The notes under the pieces were generated by a model. It saw nothing but the letters and a program-made list of their open reading frames with translations. It was not told where the DNA came from and did no database searches. A stretch of DNA of 64,000 bases from Chitinophaga rupis (GTDB taxonomy: Bacteria > Bacteroidota > Bacteroidia > Chitinophagales > Chitinophagaceae), in NCBI RefSeq assembly GCF_900109685.1, contig NZ_FOBB01000003.1, positions 682,001 to 746,000 on the forward strand, in the 5' to 3' direction. Positions 1-8,748 of this stretch are shown piece by piece (positions within the stretch are counted from its first letter, which is position 1; the number at the start of each line of letters is the position of its first letter). The position numbers and the translations under genes are program-made.

Positions 1-359
1 CCGGTAATGGCGGTCCATATGGGCTGTACCTGTTGCAGCAGCTCCTCTCCTTTTTTAGTAAGCATTACCAGCTGCCGCCGCCCATCATCCGGACAGGGAG
101 CGGTTTTTACCAGTCCTTTTTTTCGCAGGCTGGTGATCATCTGGCTTACGGCGGAGTGGGATATTTCCAGTGTATCTGCAATGTCTATCAGGGGAACGGG
201 TTGCTGCTTGGAGAGTACATAGAACACGGGGAACCAGCTGGCGTCAAAGGGTATACCGGCTTGCTCGTATACCTTGTTCACCTCCATCAGGAAGTACTCG
301 CTAAGCCGCCGTAAACGGCTGCCAAATACCAGGAAACCAAGCGCAGGATAGAAAGACAT
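1..359 (-). CDS. MarR-family transcriptional regulator (3' end cut by window edge)
   Basis: Reading the minus strand from an ATG at 359 gives 119 codons without a stop before the window ends. The product starts MSFYPALGFLVFGSRLRRL. A winged-helix region follows, with IADTLEISHSAVSQMI as the recognition part (about residues 68-83) and then SLRKKGLVKT and DDGRRQLVMLT, the usual MarR wing. The family forms dimeric DNA-binding repressors that respond to small ligands. Nothing in the window identifies its target. The spacer upstream (360-480) carries AATTAATAATT and AAGC word repeats. The identification as MarR-like is secure; the C-terminus is not visible. Confidence 0.85.
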   Translation of the reverse strand, partial: MSFYPALGFLVFGSRLRRLSEYFLMEVNKVYEQAGIPFDASWFPVFYVLSKQQPVPLIDIADTLEISHSAVSQMITSLRKKGLVKTAPCPDDGRRQLVMLTKKGEELLQQVQPIWTAIT

Positions 360-480
360 ACGTTAATTAATAATTAATGATTAATAATTAATCGGTAACA
401 TTCCGCTGCATTAAGCGTTCGGCGTTAAGCATTCAGCGTTTAACATTAAGCTTTTTGCTTTCTGCTTTGCGCTTTCAGCT
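360..480. repeat. Low-complexity intergenic word repeat (AATTAAT and AAGC types)
   Basis: The spacer between the truncated MarR gene and the SET gene begins with repeated AATTAATAATTAATGATTAATAATTAAT-type words. It continues with TTAAGC/GCGTT words and ends in GCTTTCTGCTTTGCGCTTTCAGC. The same vocabulary recurs in other spacers of this window. No gene is visible here. Confidence 0.7.
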
Positions 481-596
481 CCAAATTATATAAGCACTTA
501 TATATTTACTCACAAATTTAGGGAAATTATCTTTCCGGCAAATTTTAATTCCGGCAGGCAGATAACTCCCCTTATAATTTTACAAAGCCCCTGGTA

Positions 597-986
597 TTAC
601 TGGCGCTTCACATCAAACCATACCGGTGAAGTATTGTCTACATCACCATTATAGTTAATGCTTAGCTCCTCGCCTTTCTTGATATCCCGGCGGGTAATGA
701 TGCTCATGGTTTCCGCATCAAAATCCATCTCGTACTCACAATTGGGATCATAAGAGTGATTGTAGATAGAGCAAAAGCCTAAAGCCACACAGGAGCGGGT
801 TTCCCGAACGCCCCATAAAAAAAGATAGTTGTGTAGTTTGGTCTTGTCTGCCTTTGCCGTATCATCAAAAGATAGTACGATCACGGGCGATGTTTCAATC
901 CTGGTGCCGGCGGGTATCCTTTCTTTCGTAAAAACACCCCGGCCCTTTTTCTTTGTTTTTTCAATGTATAAATACGGCTTGATCAT
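597..986 (-). CDS. Short SET-domain protein
   Basis: This 129-residue protein is almost entirely one SET fold. GRGVFTKERIPAG near the N-terminus is the first SET motif, FCSIYNHSYDPNC (about residues 72-84) matches the NHS-x-xPN motif that binds S-adenosylmethionine, and GEELSINYNG near the end is the last SET motif. SET enzymes methylate lysines on proteins; the bacterial substrates are mostly unknown. There is no added DNA- or chromatin-binding domain. It stands alone, divergent from the bestrophin gene, with 133 bp between the two starts. The family is clear; substrate and activity cannot be read from the sequence. Confidence 0.85.
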   Translation of the reverse strand: MIKPYLYIEKTKKKGRGVFTKERIPAGTRIETSPVIVLSFDDTAKADKTKLHNYLFLWGVRETRSCVALGFCSIYNHSYDPNCEYEMDFDAETMSIITRRDIKKGEELSINYNGDVDNTSPVWFDVKRQ

Positions 987-1119
987 AGCGCTCGCTCTGT
1001 ATTCTTGTATATGTTAAGAAGCGTAAAGTAAAGGTAAAGGAACAAGTTATCAAAATCAGGCGTAAAATTTTTAGGTTTGCGGCCGGAAAAGGATATTTTA
1101 CCGTGCAAATAGTAGTATA

Positions 1120-1989
1120 ATGATCAATTATAATCCAAAGGAGTGGTTCACTTTTATCTTCCGCATACACCGGGCTGATACCGTGCGTAAGCTGGCGCCC
1201 ATGTTCCTGGGCCTTAGCGTTTATGCCGGTATAATAGGCGTGCTGGAGCTGGAGGTATTTAACCTGCGCAGGTACACTGAGCTGCAGCAGCTCTCCATTG
1301 TACACAGCCTGCTGGGTTTTGTGATCTCCCTGTTGCTGGTGTTCCGCACCAATACGGCGTATGACCGTTGGTGGGAGGGCCGTAAGCAATGGGGCGCTTT
1401 GGTGAATAACAGCCGTAACCTGGCTTTAAAGCTGCAGGCCATTTTACCGGTGGGCGATGATGCTGCCCGGGCCTATTTCCGTAACATGATCCCTAACTAC
1501 GCCTTTTGCGTTAAAAATCATTTAAGGAATAGTTTTGAACCTCAGGAGCTGGAAGCAGTGCCCGGCTTTACGCCGCAGCCCGGGCAGCATGTGCCCAACC
1601 AGGTAGCCGCTCATATCTTGATCCGCATACATGAGCTGTACCGGCAGCAGCAGATCAGCGGTGATCAGCTGATCACCATTAACCGGGAGCTGCAATCTTT
1701 CACAGACATTTGTGGCGCCTGCGAACGCATAAAGAATACGCCTATCCCGTTTTCTTACAGCGTGTTCCTGAAAAAGTTCATCTTCTTTTATGTAATGACG
1801 CTGCCCATTGGCTATGTGTTCAGCGTAGGGTATCTGATCATACCCATGGTGGTGTTCATCTTTTACGTGCTGGCCAGTATGGAGCTGATAGCGGAAGAGA
1901 TCGAAGACCCCTTTGGTAAAGATGCCAATGACCTGCCTACGGATACCATCTGTGAAAACATCCGTAAGCACGTGGCCGAACTTATATAA
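1120..1989 (+). CDS. Bestrophin-family ion channel protein
   Basis: This 289-residue membrane protein matches the bacterial bestrophin (UPF0187) family. It begins with an amphipathic stretch (WFTFIFRIHRADTVRKL), followed by hydrophobic segments at roughly residues 25-45 and 60-80. The signature RTNTAYDRWWEGRKQWGAL then follows, with later hydrophobic segments around 220-250 and the IEDPFGKDANDLP motif near the C-terminus. Known bacterial homologues form pentameric channels, including a sodium-selective one; eukaryotic bestrophins carry chloride. Ion selectivity here is not inferable. It is followed 60 bp later by mgtE on the same strand, so the two may be co-transcribed as an ion-transport pair. 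Confidence 0.88.
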   Translation: MINYNPKEWFTFIFRIHRADTVRKLAPMFLGLSVYAGIIGVLELEVFNLRRYTELQQLSIVHSLLGFVISLLLVFRTNTAYDRWWEGRKQWGALVNNSRNLALKLQAILPVGDDAARAYFRNMIPNYAFCVKNHLRNSFEPQELEAVPGFTPQPGQHVPNQVAAHILIRIHELYRQQQISGDQLITINRELQSFTDICGACERIKNTPIPFSYSVFLKKFIFFYVMTLPIGYVFSVGYLIIPMVVFIFYVLASMELIAEEIEDPFGKDANDLPTDTICENIRKHVAELI

Positions 1990-2049
1990 AGGCCCGCTAA
2001 CAACTAACCACTTTTTTTTATTTATTTTCGTTCAGATAGTTGAAGGTCT

Positions 2050-3426
2050 ATGGAAAATGAAGCCTTACTGGAAAAATTCAGCATGCTGGCAGATGAGCAT
2101 AATCACCAGGAACTTCGTGTGTACCTGGATGATCAGCTTATTACAGATATAGCAGAGCTCATTTATGAGCGTCCTGAACAGGCAGACCTTATCTTCAATA
2201 ACCTGTCTTTAACCCGTGCAGCCGCATCTTTCAGGATCCTGGACTTTCCTCTGCAGGAAGAAGTGATCCGCAACCAGCCCGCCGCTAAAGTAGCCGAGCT
2301 GCTGAACGAGCTGCCGGCCGATGACCGCGCCGCATTCTTAGGTGAGCTGCCCAGCGAGGCCGTAAAAGAGCTGATCAAGCTGCTCACACCCGAAGAGCGT
2401 AAGATCACCTTATCCTTATTAGGCTATCCCGAAACCAGTGTAGGCCGTATCATGACGCCGGACTACATTGCCGTGCTGGAAGAGTGGAGCGTAAAGCAGG
2501 TGCTGGACTACATCCGCGAACATGGCAAGGATAGCGAAACCATTGACGTGATCTATGTGGTGGATGATAAAGGCAAGCTGATGGACGACTTCCGGATCCG
2601 GGAGTTCCTGCTGGTATCGCCGGACACACAGGTGCATACGCTGATGGATGACCGCTTTGTAGCCCTGCATGCTAACGATGATCAGGAAGAGGCCATCCAG
2701 ACCTTCCGGGTGGAAAACCGTGTGGCCCTGCCGGTTATTGACGACCAGGGCATACTATTAGGCATTGTGACCATTGACGATATGCTGTGGATAGCCAATG
2801 AAGAACATACTGAAGATATTCAAAAGATAGGTGGTACCGAAGCCCTGGACGAGCCCTACCTGGATATGCCGCTGCTAAAGCTGGTAAAAAAACGGGTAGG
2901 CTGGCTGGTAGTGCTGTTCATTGGTGAAATGCTTACGGCTACGGCTATGGGATTTTTTGAGGATGAAATTGCCAAAGCCGTAGTACTGGCCCTGTTTGTA
3001 CCGCTTATTATTTCCAGTGGAGGTAACAGCGGCTCGCAGGCCTCTACCCTTATTATACAGGCCATGGCCCTGGGCGAGATCTCTATTGCCGACTGGTGGC
3101 GTGTAATGCGCCGCGAGATCGTCTCCGGCCTGATGCTGGGCGGCATCCTGGGTCTGATCGGTTTTATGCGCATCCTGCTATGGAACTCCCTGTTCCATAC
3201 CTATGGGGAACATACTTTTCTCATTGGCACTACAGTAGGTTTTTCCCTGGTAGGCGTAGTATTATGGGGTACCCTCTCCGGCTCCATGTTACCTTTATTA
3301 TTGAAAAGGCTGGGCGCTGACCCGGCTACTTCCTCCGCACCCTTTGTGGCTACCCTGGTTGATGTAACGGGACTACTCATTTACTTCAGCGTAGCTTACG
3401 CGCTGATGCAAGGCATCCTGCTTTAA
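2050..3426 (+). CDS. mgtE: MgtE-family magnesium transporter
   Basis: At 458 residues this has the full MgtE plan. An N-terminal helical domain (about 1-130, with LLNELPADDRAAFLGELP) is followed by two CBS modules (about 130-255, beginning VGRIMTPDYIAV) that sense cytosolic magnesium. A C-terminal block of five membrane segments (about 285-458) contains the conserved pore sequence PLIISSGGNSGSQASTL. The family are dimeric Mg2+ channels that close when the CBS domains bind magnesium. The start ATG at 2050 gives a normal N-terminus. The stop codon lies inside an AT-rich inverted repeat shared with the convergent gene downstream. Confidence 0.95.
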   Translation: MENEALLEKFSMLADEHNHQELRVYLDDQLITDIAELIYERPEQADLIFNNLSLTRAAASFRILDFPLQEEVIRNQPAAKVAELLNELPADDRAAFLGELPSEAVKELIKLLTPEERKITLSLLGYPETSVGRIMTPDYIAVLEEWSVKQVLDYIREHGKDSETIDVIYVVDDKGKLMDDFRIREFLLVSPDTQVHTLMDDRFVALHANDDQEEAIQTFRVENRVALPVIDDQGILLGIVTIDDMLWIANEEHTEDIQKIGGTEALDEPYLDMPLLKLVKKRVGWLVVLFIGEMLTATAMGFFEDEIAKAVVLALFVPLIISSGGNSGSQASTLIIQAMALGEISIADWWRVMRREIVSGLMLGGILGLIGFMRILLWNSLFHTYGEHTFLIGTTVGFSLVGVVLWGTLSGSMLPLLLKRLGADPATSSAPFVATLVDVTGLLIYFSVAYALMQGILL

Positions 3427-3517
3427 TTAATAATGAAGAATGAATAATTAATAATCAGGAGCACAGTTATAACGCGTGAAACCAGCCCTGCGATTATTAA
3501 TCATTAATTATTAATTA
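3424..3517. terminator. Nested AT-rich inverted repeats between convergent genes
   Basis: Two inverted repeats are nested here. AATTAATAAT at 3425-3434 is the exact complement of 3507-3516, and ATTAATAATC at 3447-3456 is the exact complement of 3492-3501. The outer arms overlap the stop codons of both mgtE and the phosphatase gene. A role as bidirectional transcription end is inferred. There is no GC-rich stem or long U-tract, so it is not a classical intrinsic terminator. Confidence 0.55.
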
Positions 3518-4042
3518 GTACTGCTGCCGCAGCAGGCGTACCGAATCACGGCGCTTATAAACAATAAAGAGATTACCGAACTGATTGTCCCCAATAGAAT
3601 CCGGCAGCGGCTTAGCTTTCAGCGTATGCAGCATTGGTATGAGGGTATTGCTGTGGCCTACGATCAGTACACGCTTGCCCCAGTCCTGGTGGCGGGTGAT
3701 CTCGTAAATAAGCGATTCCCCGGAGCTATCCGGTTTGTAGAACACCGTATCCAGGTGCAGCTGCGTTACCAGCGGGTCGGCGGTTTGTACCGTTCTTTTA
3801 TAGGGCGTAAAGTAGATCTTCTGTAAACCGGAATCTTTTAAAAGTTCCAGGAGTTTCCGGGCCCGCTCCTCCCCTTCCGGTGTAAGGGTGGAATCCACCC
3901 CCGGATTTTTTTCAGCATGCCGTACCAGGAAAAAAGTACCGGTTAAAAAGGTGCTATCCTCTGTAACGGGCTCAGGCTGCTTTACAGGAGCGGTTTGGCA
4001 GGCTACTGCCAGCAGGAACAGTAAACATAGATGGTATCTCAT
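3515..4042 (-). CDS. Histidine-phosphatase-superfamily lipoprotein
   Basis: This 175-residue protein starts with a short hydrophobic signal ending LAVACQ, a plausible lipobox with the lipidated cysteine at residue 15. The catalytic motif FLVRHAEKN (about residues 38-46) contains the RHxE nucleophile histidine of the phosphoglycerate-mutase-like phosphatases. The second histidine is in VLIVGHSNT (about 125-133), and a conserved arginine is in FTPYKRTVQTA. The fold acts on phosphate esters or phosphoproteins; the lipoprotein signal places it on the periplasmic side. Its substrate is unknown. It converges on mgtE, with which it shares the terminator-like repeat. Confidence 0.88.
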   Translation of the reverse strand: MRYHLCLLFLLAVACQTAPVKQPEPVTEDSTFLTGTFFLVRHAEKNPGVDSTLTPEGEERARKLLELLKDSGLQKIYFTPYKRTVQTADPLVTQLHLDTVFYKPDSSGESLIYEITRHQDWGKRVLIVGHSNTLIPMLHTLKAKPLPDSIGDNQFGNLFIVYKRRDSVRLLRQQY

Positions 4043-4148
4043 CCGGCAATTAGTTTATAAATTACCCGGCACATAACCGCAGGTCAGGTACCGGTCTCAT
4101 AGGATTATGTTTCCCCTTTTTATACTTTTAGCAAAATAAAACTCTGCT

Positions 4149-6521
4149 ATGAGAAAATGGATGATCCCGGCCATTATTTTATTGAGCTTTGAAAATACCT
4201 ATGCACAACAGGCGCCCGCCCTAACCGTGAATATGATCATGTGCGACCCGAAATGGATAGGTACCTCCCCTGATAATGTGTTCTGGGGCGCTGATAATAA
4301 AACCATCTTTTTTACCTGGAACCCGGAAAAAGCGCTGTCAGATTCCCTGTACATGGCTACGGTAGATAATACTACCCCTCTGAAAGCTCCTGCCCGTAAC
4401 AGGGCCTTGCTGCTGGCACAATCCGCCGGCACCTATAACCGGGACAGGTCTTTAATGGTGTACAGCTATAACGGCGACATTTACCTGCTGGAAGTAAGAA
4501 CCGGCAACATACGCCGTATTACCAGCACCAATGTATATGAAAGCAACCCGCTGTTCAGCTTTGCAGAAAAGAAGATCGTGTACCAGCAGGAGCAAAATCT
4601 GTTTGCCTGGGATCTCAGCAGCGGCGTAACAGAACAGCTCACCAGCTTCCAGAAAGGCAGCGCTCCTTCTGAAAGCCCCGCTGACCTCAACGACCAGGAA
4701 AAATACCTGCATAACCAGCAGCTGGAGCTGATGCAGGTGCTGAAAGATGCCAAAGTAAAAAAAGACAGCGCCAAACTATTCCGCAAAGCACAGGAGCCGG
4801 AAAAGCTGCGCACTATTTATACGGCCGATAAGAACCATGAAAATACCATCATTAGCCCCGACGGACGTTTTATTACTTACCGCCTGTACCGCGGGCCCAC
4901 CGGAGTGCATACCACCATTGTGCCCAGTTATGTAACAGAAAGCGGGTTTACAGAAGATATCTCCGGCCGCACCAAAGTAGGTGCCGCACAGGGCGCCTTT
5001 GAAAGTTTTGTATACGACCGGCAGCGGGATACCGTTATTGCCATCCGCACCAATCATATACCCGGCATTACCGACCAGCCGGATTACCTGAAAGATTATA
5101 CGAAAAAGAAGGATACCATTAAAACGCCCAAACCCAGGCCGGTAGTGATCCATGGCCCTTACTGGTCTGAGAATGGCACCCATGCCATAGTTGACATCCG
5201 TTCAGAAGACAATAAAGACCGCTGGATCATGCTGCTGGATGCCCTTACCGGGCAGCTAAAACTGCTGAACCGCCAGCGTGATGAAGCCTGGATAGCTGGC
5301 CCCGGCATAGGCTGGGCAGGCCGCTCCAACCTGGGTTGGATAGATGAGAACACCTGCTGGTACCAGTCAGAGGCCAGCGGCTATTCTCATTTATACACCA
5401 CCAATGTAAGCACCCTGCAAACCAAAGCCATTACCAGCGGTAAGTATGAAGTGCAGGATGTGCAGTTGTCGCAGGATAAGCAGCACTTTTACATTGTAAC
5501 CAATGAAGTGCATCCCGGTGAAAAACAGCTGTACCGCATTAACATCAATGGCAGCAATAAAGAGCAGCTTACCCATAATAAAGGGGCACATGAAATGTTC
5601 CTGTCGCCGGATGAACAGTGGATTGCTTACCGTTATTCCTATACTACCAAACCCTGGGAACTGTACGTAGTGGCTAACAAAAGCGGTGCGCAGCCTGTGC
5701 AGGTAACCAACCAGGCACAATCTGCTGAATTCCGTGCTTACCCCTGGCGCGATGCGGAAGTAGTGACCTTCACTGCCCGCGATGGGGCTACCGTGTATGC
5801 CCGCCTCTATACACCTGCTGCCGGTAAAAAGAATGGCGCTGCCGTAATATTTGTACATGGCGCAGGCTACCTGCAAAATGCGCATAAATGGTGGAGCCAG
5901 TATTTTAGGGAATACATGTTCCATAACCTGCTGGCCGATAAAGGTTATACCGTGCTGGATATTGACTACCGCGGCAGCGCCGGTTACGGGCGCAACTGGC
6001 GCACCGGCATTTACCGTTATATGGGCGGCAAAGACCTGGACGACCAGGTAGATGGCGCTCAATACCTGGTTAGCCAACAGGGCATTGATAAAAAACGTAT
6101 AGGCATGTACGGTGGCAGCTACGGTGGTTTCATGACATTGATGGCCCTGTTCACCACGCCGGATGTATTTGCCGCCGGCGCTGCCCTGCGCTCTGTTACA
6201 GACTGGGCGCATTATAACCACGGTTATACCAGCAACATTTTAAATGAGCCTTTTACAGATAGTATTGCTTACCGCCGCTCCTCTCCCATTTATTTTGCAA
6301 ACGGGTTAAAAGGCCGCCTGCTGATGTGTCATGGTATGGTAGATGAGAATGTGCATTTCCAGGATATTGTACGGCTGTCGCAACGCCTTATTGAGCTGGG
6401 TAAAGACAACTGGGAGCTGGCCGTATTCCCGGTAGAAGATCATGGTTTCACCACCCCCAGCAGCTGGACGGATGAGTATAAGCGGATCTTGAAGTTGTTT
6501 GATGAAACTTTGTTACGCTGA
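4149..6521 (+). CDS. Secreted S9 (prolyl oligopeptidase / DPP-IV-like) peptidase
   Basis: The 790-residue product has a cleavable signal peptide (cut expected after NTYAQ, about residue 20). A long beta-propeller-like region runs to about residue 530, and a C-terminal alpha/beta-hydrolase domain follows. The catalytic triad is visible: Ser657 in GGSYGGF, Asp732 in HGMVDEN and His765 in VEDHGF. Domain order and size match dipeptidyl-peptidase IV-type enzymes, which remove dipeptides, often after proline or alanine, from oligopeptides in the periplasm. Exact specificity cannot be set from sequence alone. It stands alone, followed by a 348-bp repeat-rich spacer before glmS. Confidence 0.92.
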   Translation: MRKWMIPAIILLSFENTYAQQAPALTVNMIMCDPKWIGTSPDNVFWGADNKTIFFTWNPEKALSDSLYMATVDNTTPLKAPARNRALLLAQSAGTYNRDRSLMVYSYNGDIYLLEVRTGNIRRITSTNVYESNPLFSFAEKKIVYQQEQNLFAWDLSSGVTEQLTSFQKGSAPSESPADLNDQEKYLHNQQLELMQVLKDAKVKKDSAKLFRKAQEPEKLRTIYTADKNHENTIISPDGRFITYRLYRGPTGVHTTIVPSYVTESGFTEDISGRTKVGAAQGAFESFVYDRQRDTVIAIRTNHIPGITDQPDYLKDYTKKKDTIKTPKPRPVVIHGPYWSENGTHAIVDIRSEDNKDRWIMLLDALTGQLKLLNRQRDEAWIAGPGIGWAGRSNLGWIDENTCWYQSEASGYSHLYTTNVSTLQTKAITSGKYEVQDVQLSQDKQHFYIVTNEVHPGEKQLYRININGSNKEQLTHNKGAHEMFLSPDEQWIAYRYSYTTKPWELYVVANKSGAQPVQVTNQAQSAEFRAYPWRDAEVVTFTARDGATVYARLYTPAAGKKNGAAVIFVHGAGYLQNAHKWWSQYFREYMFHNLLADKGYTVLDIDYRGSAGYGRNWRTGIYRYMGGKDLDDQVDGAQYLVSQQGIDKKRIGMYGGSYGGFMTLMALFTTPDVFAAGAALRSVTDWAHYNHGYTSNILNEPFTDSIAYRRSSPIYFANGLKGRLLMCHGMVDENVHFQDIVRLSQRLIELGKDNWELAVFPVEDHGFTTPSSWTDEYKRILKLFDETLLR

Positions 6522-6835
6522 AAGCGCAAAGCAGAAAGCATAAAGCTCAATGCGTAGTACGCCCTCATTTGTAGTACGTGTTAAGCAGGTTATGGTTTGC
6601 ATTTCCTCTACGGCATTTTGCGTACTACATCCCAGGTGTAGTACTAGCTTTCTGCTTTATCCTTTATGCTTTATGCTCATTTGCGTACTACCCCTCATAT
6701 GTAGTACTAAGCTTTCTGCTTTATCCTTTATGCTCCACACGCATATATCGCATTTTGCGTACCACACCTCATGTGCAGTACTAAGCTTTCTGCTTTATCC
6801 TTTCTGCTTTCTGCTTTTTGCTCCTAATTCACAAT
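6522..6835. repeat. Row of GTACTAC/GTAGTAC hairpins with AAGC-type words
   Basis: The 348-bp spacer between the S9 peptidase and glmS starts with AAAGCGCAAAGCAGAAAGC words and then holds four related units. GTACTAC at 6622-6628 pairs with 6638-6644 and 6685-6691 pairs with 6701-6707. GTACCAC at 6759-6765 pairs with a changed arm at 6775-6781. All three have 9-nt loops. A first unit at 6554-6577 has the two 7-mers in direct orientation. Each inverted unit is followed by a GCTTTCTGCTTTATCC-like stretch. Open reading frames across it are low-complexity and rejected. Confidence 0.75.
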
Positions 6836-6869
6836 TATTACGGATATTGTGTGCTAAAATTTAGCAAAA

Positions 6870-8708
6870 ATGTGTGGAATTGTAGCTTATATAGGCAACC
6901 GGGAGGCCTACCCCGTTGTATTAAAGGGCCTCAAAAGACTGGAGTACCGCGGGTACGACAGCGCCGGTGTAGCCATTATCAACCACGGATTACACGTTTA
7001 TAAGAAAATGGGTAAAGTAGCCGGCCTGGAAGATTTCCTGACCGGTAAGAACATGCAAAGCACCATTGCCATTGGCCATACCCGCTGGGCCACACACGGG
7101 GAGCCCTGCGACCGCAACTCCCACCCCCATACCTCCGGCGATGGTAAGCTGGCAATGATCCACAACGGTATTATTGAAAACTATGCACAGCTGAAACAGG
7201 AGCTGATCAAAAAAGGGCACGTTTTCCAGAGCGATACCGATACCGAAGTGCTCATTCATTTTATAGAAGAGATCCGCAACAGCAACCAGTGCTCAGTAGA
7301 AGAGGCCCTGCGCATTGCATTAAAAAGAGTGGTAGGCGCCTACGTGATCGTAATTGTGGATGAAGATAACCCGGATACCCTGATAGCCGCCCGCAAAGGC
7401 AGCCCACTGGTAATAGGCGTAGGCAAGGGAGAACACTTTTTAGCCTCCGACGCCTCCCCTATTGTGGAATATACCAAAGAAGTAGTGTATGTAAATGACT
7501 ATGAGATCGCCATTGTAAAAGCCGATGAGCTGATCCTGAAAAACATCACCAACGAACGGCAAACACCTTACATACAAAAGTTGGATATTGAGCTCACCGC
7601 TATTGAAAAAGGCGGTTACGATCATTTTATGCTCAAAGAGATCTTTGAGCAGCCGCAAACTATTTTCGACAGCCTGCGAGGCCGTCTGGACGCCAAGAAC
7701 GGACAGCTGACCTTAGGCGGCATCCGCGATGAATATGCCGATCTGCTGAAAAATGCCAACCGCATCATCATCGTGGCCTGCGGAACTTCCTGGCATGCCG
7801 GCCTCATAGCAGAATACATGATAGAAGAGCTGTGCCGCACTCCGGTAGAAGTAGAATATGCATCGGAGTTCCGCTACCGCAATCCGGTAGTAGGTAAAGG
7901 GGATGTGATCATTGCAGTATCACAGTCCGGGGAAACGGCCGATACCCTGGTAGCCATTGAAAGCGCTAAACAGCAGGGCGCCATTATCCTGGGTGTATGT
8001 AATGTGGTAGGTTCTTCCATTGCACGCCTTTCTCACGCCGGCGCCTATACGCATGCCGGTCCGGAAATAGGGGTAGCCAGCACCAAAGCCTTTACCGCAC
8101 AGCTGGTGGTATTGTGTTTAATAGGTTTGAAAGTAGCCAAAGAAAAAGGTACCATTACCCAGCAACGTTTTCAGCATTTGCTGGATGAGCTGCAGGATAT
8201 TCCCGAAAAAGTAGCCACTGCTTTAAAGCTCAATGAAGCCGTAAAAGCAGTAGCCGCCAAATACAAAGATGCGCGCGATTTCCTGTACCTGGGCCGTGGA
8301 TACAATTTCCCCGTAGCGCTGGAAGGTGCGCTGAAGCTGAAGGAGATCTCTTACATACATGCGGAAGGTTACCCTGCTGCAGAAATGAAACACGGTCCTA
8401 TCGCGCTGGTAGATGAAAACCTGCCTGTGGTATTTGTAGCTACCCGCGATAGCTATTATGAAAAAATAGTTTCCAACATACAGGAGATCAAAGCCCGCAA
8501 AGGCAAGGTGATAGCCATTGTTACAGAAGGCGATACTACGATTAGCGAGCTGGCCGATGATGTGATAGAAGTGCCGGCAGCAGATGAGCTGGTGGCGCCG
8601 GTAATTTCCACGATCCCCTTACAATTGCTGGCCTACCATATAGGCGTACTGAAAGGATATGATGTAGATAAGCCACGGAACTTAGCCAAGTCTGTAACCG
8701 TTGAGTAA
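6870..8708 (+). CDS. glmS: Glutamine--fructose-6-phosphate aminotransferase (isomerizing)
   Basis: GlmS makes glucosamine-6-phosphate from fructose-6-phosphate and glutamine, the first step towards UDP-GlcNAc for peptidoglycan and lipopolysaccharide. The 612-residue length is standard. The mature N-terminus MCGIVAYIG exposes Cys2, the glutaminase nucleophile. TRWATHGEP (about residues 73-81) and HNGIIENY follow in the same domain. Two SIS sugar-isomerase domains fill residues 285-600, with VACGTSWHAG and SQSGETADT. The C-terminus is the conserved PRNLAKSVTVE. The stop is followed 40 bp later by a DUF4954 gene. No glmS ribozyme core is seen upstream, only word repeats. Confidence 0.97.
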   Translation: MCGIVAYIGNREAYPVVLKGLKRLEYRGYDSAGVAIINHGLHVYKKMGKVAGLEDFLTGKNMQSTIAIGHTRWATHGEPCDRNSHPHTSGDGKLAMIHNGIIENYAQLKQELIKKGHVFQSDTDTEVLIHFIEEIRNSNQCSVEEALRIALKRVVGAYVIVIVDEDNPDTLIAARKGSPLVIGVGKGEHFLASDASPIVEYTKEVVYVNDYEIAIVKADELILKNITNERQTPYIQKLDIELTAIEKGGYDHFMLKEIFEQPQTIFDSLRGRLDAKNGQLTLGGIRDEYADLLKNANRIIIVACGTSWHAGLIAEYMIEELCRTPVEVEYASEFRYRNPVVGKGDVIIAVSQSGETADTLVAIESAKQQGAIILGVCNVVGSSIARLSHAGAYTHAGPEIGVASTKAFTAQLVVLCLIGLKVAKEKGTITQQRFQHLLDELQDIPEKVATALKLNEAVKAVAAKYKDARDFLYLGRGYNFPVALEGALKLKEISYIHAEGYPAAEMKHGPIALVDENLPVVFVATRDSYYEKIVSNIQEIKARKGKVIAIVTEGDTTISELADDVIEVPAADELVAPVISTIPLQLLAYHIGVLKGYDVDKPRNLAKSVTVE

Positions 8709-8748
8709 ATGGATGTTACTTCCTGCTTATTCATTCCAAAAAAATTCC

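Noticed and set aside
5391..6221. 276-codon minus-strand frame over the S9 peptidase
   Set aside because: Shadow of the catalytic domain on the other strand; the peptidase triad is intact on the plus strand.
6550..6785. CRISPR array before glmS
   Set aside because: Units are short hairpins of 63-74 bp period with similar rather than unique intervening sequence, and no cas genes are present.
6550..6864. 104- and 68-codon frames in the spacer before glmS
   Set aside because: They consist of translated repeat words with Cys/Leu/Phe bias and no coding character.
6835..6869. glmS ribozyme upstream of glmS
   Set aside because: Only about 35 bp separate the repeats from the start, and no conserved ribozyme core is visible; the class is not expected in Bacteroidota.
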